DNA of 64,000 nucleotides from Hyphomicrobiales bacterium (lineage in GTDB: Bacteria; Pseudomonadota; Alphaproteobacteria; Rhizobiales; Rhizobiaceae): contig UCNE01000006.1 of NCBI GenBank assembly GCA_900473685.1, positions 1 through 64,000 of the forward strand, read 5' to 3'. Below are positions 62,466 through 64,000 of the stretch, piece after piece. The position numbers were made by a program, and so were the translations under genes. The notes beneath the pieces are model-generated. The model had not been told where the DNA came from. It made no database searches and saw nothing but the letters and a program-made list of their open reading frames with translations. Positions within the stretch are counted from its first letter, which is position 1. The number at the start of each line of letters is the position of its first letter.

Positions 62466-62814
62466 GCCAATTCCATCCCATAGAGCATGCGATTGCCGTG
62501 TCCGTTGACCAGTGATCTCTATATCCGCCTCAAGCAAAGCCGGATCGTTCCGGACCCCGCACATTAACCACAGCAACGGTTTGCATTGGCACGGCAGCGT
62601 CAAAGCGCGTATTGTTTAATCATTCGTTAAGGCGATAATTTTACCTGCCAAGTTAAATATAACAGAGAACAATCACGAAATACATCGACGATAGAAGAGG
62701 TATTATTGCCGAATAATCTGATTTTCCGTGACTGAATACTGAAATAATTCTGTAGCATCGAAGGATATAATTCTTGGCGACGATCAACTCAAAAGCCGAA
62801 GGGGATCTAAAGCC
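62466..62814. other. AT-rich upstream region of the sugar transferase
   Basis: 349 bases, markedly AT-rich from 62610 to 62790, in an otherwise GC-rich window. This fits regulated promoter DNA for the sugar-phosphate transferase, as is common before exopolysaccharide genes. A possible late promoter region is near 62690-62780. No RNA gene recognised. Confidence 0.4.
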
Positions 62815-63561
62815 ATGACAGAAAAAACACTGCTGCAGGCAACAGCCCCTATCCGCGCAACGAAGGGCGATACCGTCAAAACAGGTATCGCGACGCCCCC
62901 AATCCAACGCTCCACGGCAGACGATGGCAGGTTTTATCTTCATCCAGCCCACGTACCGGACTTGCCCGTTCAGCATGCGATCAAACGCGCCATTGATGCC
63001 GCCAGTGCACTTTTCGGACTTGTCATTCTCAGCCCAGCTCTGTTTATCATTGCCGTCCTGATCAAGCTGGATAGCAGGGGGCCGGTTTTCGTCCGGCAAC
63101 TGCACATAGGCCTCAACGGAGCACCCTTCGAGCTGTTGACGTTCCGCTGCAGGCCGACCTGTTTCCGCAGTATCCGGCAGCCAGATATCAATGATCCGCC
63201 CTTCACTTCGCTCGGGCGCTTCCTCAGGAGAACCAATCTCGACACATTGCCGCGATTGTGGAATGTGCTGCTTGGCGACATGTCGCTGGTCGGCCCTCGC
63301 CCACACGTTCCCGACATGCTGGCAGCAGGGCGCTCCTACTCCGATCTGGTGCAGGGTTACGAGCACCGGAATCTGATGCGGCCGGGCCTGACAGGACTCG
63401 CCCAGACCCGCAGTCTCCATGACCCGGCTGGGCATCGCTGGATGGCGGTCCGCCAGATCGTTGCCGATGTCGATTACATCAGCCAGTTTTCACTGTTGCT
63501 GGACATGAAAATCATGATGCACGCCGCAAGCAATATGATGAAGCGTAAAACGCGCCTTTAG
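62815..63561 (+). CDS. Divergent ExoY/PssA-type sugar-phosphate transferase
   Basis: 248-residue monotopic phosphoglycosyl transferase-like protein. A membrane-inserting helix (ALFGLVILSPALFIIAVLIKL, about 62-83) is followed by GPVFVRQLHIGLNG, GRFLRRTNLDTLPRLWNVLL and GDMSLVGPRPHVPDM, then MRPGLTGLAQTRS. Family members attach the first sugar phosphate to undecaprenyl phosphate in exopolysaccharide synthesis. Two normally conserved features differ. The motif LDELPQ is LDTLPR, so the Glu of the catalytic Asp-Glu dyad is replaced by Thr. The usual KFRSM is TFRCR. It may be inactive or use an altered mechanism. The ATG at 62815 follows GGGGAT. A strong terminator follows. Confidence 0.85.
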   Translation: MTEKTLLQATAPIRATKGDTVKTGIATPPIQRSTADDGRFYLHPAHVPDLPVQHAIKRAIDAASALFGLVILSPALFIIAVLIKLDSRGPVFVRQLHIGLNGAPFELLTFRCRPTCFRSIRQPDINDPPFTSLGRFLRRTNLDTLPRLWNVLLGDMSLVGPRPHVPDMLAAGRSYSDLVQGYEHRNLMRPGLTGLAQTRSLHDPAGHRWMAVRQIVADVDYISQFSLLLDMKIMMHAASNMMKRKTRL

Positions 63562-63597
63562 GCGGGTAACGGCCGCAACGCCCCAGCAACGAAAACG

Positions 63598-63632
63598 AAA
63601 ACCGCCCGAAGATCGGCTCTTCGGGCGGTTTT
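63598..63632. terminator. Strong bidirectional intrinsic terminator
   Basis: AAAACCGCCCGAAGA and TCTTCGGGCGGTTTT form a 15-bp perfect stem with loop TCGGC, 36 bases after the sugar transferase stop. T-runs exist on both sides. Confidence 0.93.
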
Positions 63633-63650
63633 CATTTCAACGGAGGCTGA

Positions 63651-63683
63651 AGACTGGCGCCGGGTTGGACCCGGCGCCAGTCT
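63651..63683 (-). repeat. Stem-loop after the ABC binding-protein gene
   Basis: AGACTGGCGCCGGG and CCCGGCGCCAGTCT form a 14-bp perfect stem with loop TTGGA, 8 bases beyond the stop of the right-edge gene. There is no adjacent T-run, so it may protect the mRNA 3' end rather than terminate. The real terminator is probably the next hairpin. Confidence 0.75.
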
Positions 63684-63690
63684 GTTGTCT

Positions 63691-64000
63691 TTACTGCCAG
63701 CTCTTGACCAGTTCGTCGTAGTTGATGGTCTGCGGCTTTTCTTTTTCGTTCTCGATCTTCAGCTGCGGAGCAAGATTGCCCTTCGATACGGCATCCTTGT
63801 TCCAGAAGTCGAGATCATGCTCCTCGGCGAGCTTCGGGCCGATATCACCCTGGACTCCGGAACGCTCCAGGCGCTGCAGAACCTTTTCCTGCTCAGCGCA
63901 CAGCGAATCCATGGCTTCCTGGGCGGTCTTGGCGCCGGAGGAAGCATCACCGATTGCCTGCCACCACAGCTGGGCCAGCTTCGGATAGTCCGGGATGTTC
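63691..64000 (-). CDS. Sugar/polyol ABC substrate-binding protein, C-terminal part (runs off the window)
   Basis: The last 102 residues of a periplasmic solute-binding protein. The reading frame enters from beyond the right edge (NIPDYPKLAQLWWQAIGDAS, then GAKTAQEAMDSLCAEQEKVL), with the terminal part ending KPQTINYDELVKSWQ. The length and helical pattern fit the ABC type 1 sugar-binding class. The terminal residues resemble those I recall for rhizobial glycerol/polyol-binding proteins of the GlpV type, but the ligand cannot be stated. A stem-loop follows. The rest of the transporter should lie to the right. Confidence 0.8.
   Translation of the reverse strand, partial: NIPDYPKLAQLWWQAIGDASSGAKTAQEAMDSLCAEQEKVLQRLERSGVQGDIGPKLAEEHDLDFWNKDAVSKGNLAPQLKIENEKEKPQTINYDELVKSWQ

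Overview
The window is about 64 kb of high-GC DNA that reads as ordinary chromosome of an alphaproteobacterium of the order Rhizobiales, most likely Rhizobiaceae (Rhizobium/Agrobacterium relatives). The evidence is a BA14K-family protein, a C4-pathway 5-aminolevulinate synthase starting MDFESFF, the lpiA/acvB pair, a form II coxSLM set, a very long TamB, and Irr-like and FixK/FnrN-like boxes upstream of hemA. I see no phage, insertion sequence, CRISPR array or plasmid replication gene. One tRNA gene, tRNA-Arg(CCT), is present.

Layout, left side (1-17 kb): an ALDH10-type aldehyde dehydrogenase; a BA14K protein; a small conserved protein; a CmlA/FloR-type chloramphenicol exporter preceded by what looks like a complete translation-attenuation leader (9-codon peptide plus three mutually exclusive stem-loops); metH with a 20-bp palindromic operator; a three-gene sugar module (ROK kinase, UPF0303 protein, AGE-family isomerase); tRNA-Arg; an arylsulfatase; a small lipoprotein; a PLP enzyme of the cystathionine gamma-synthase family; and a CPA2 antiporter with a cyclic-nucleotide-binding domain.

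Centre (17-32.4 kb): the most distinctive region. It holds an FAD/NAD(P)-binding oxidoreductase, an SfnB-like and a second DszC/SfnB-like desulfurization-type flavoprotein, a DmoA/NtaA-type FMN monooxygenase, and two complete ABC importers of the ribose (CUT2) type. A short AT-rich element, TATAGA followed by a TAT, recurs just upstream of at least four of these transcription units, which suggests one regulon. I infer an organosulfur-scavenging island whose substrate is imported through sugar-type transporters. The substrate is unknown.

Right side (32.4-64 kb): a META-MliC fusion protein; dxr; a serine beta-lactamase-like hydrolase; hemA; coxS-coxL-coxM; a glycine-zipper lipoprotein; the tamA-tamB outer-membrane assembly pair, in which TamB carries a tandem duplication of about 513 residues; an Lrp-family regulator divergent from rocF-rocD (arginine to glutamate semialdehyde), with a direct-repeat operator between them; a soluble double-PAS chemoreceptor overlapping cheW; the lpiA-acvB aminoacyl-phosphatidylglycerol operon; a potassium channel with a C-terminal zinc ribbon; a histidine-containing small membrane protein; a membrane-anchored protein of unknown function; a divergent sugar-phosphate transferase of the ExoY type lacking one residue of the usual catalytic dyad; and, at the right edge, the C-terminal part of a sugar or polyol ABC substrate-binding protein.

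Functional assignments come from reading the proteins and motifs by eye. No database search was run.
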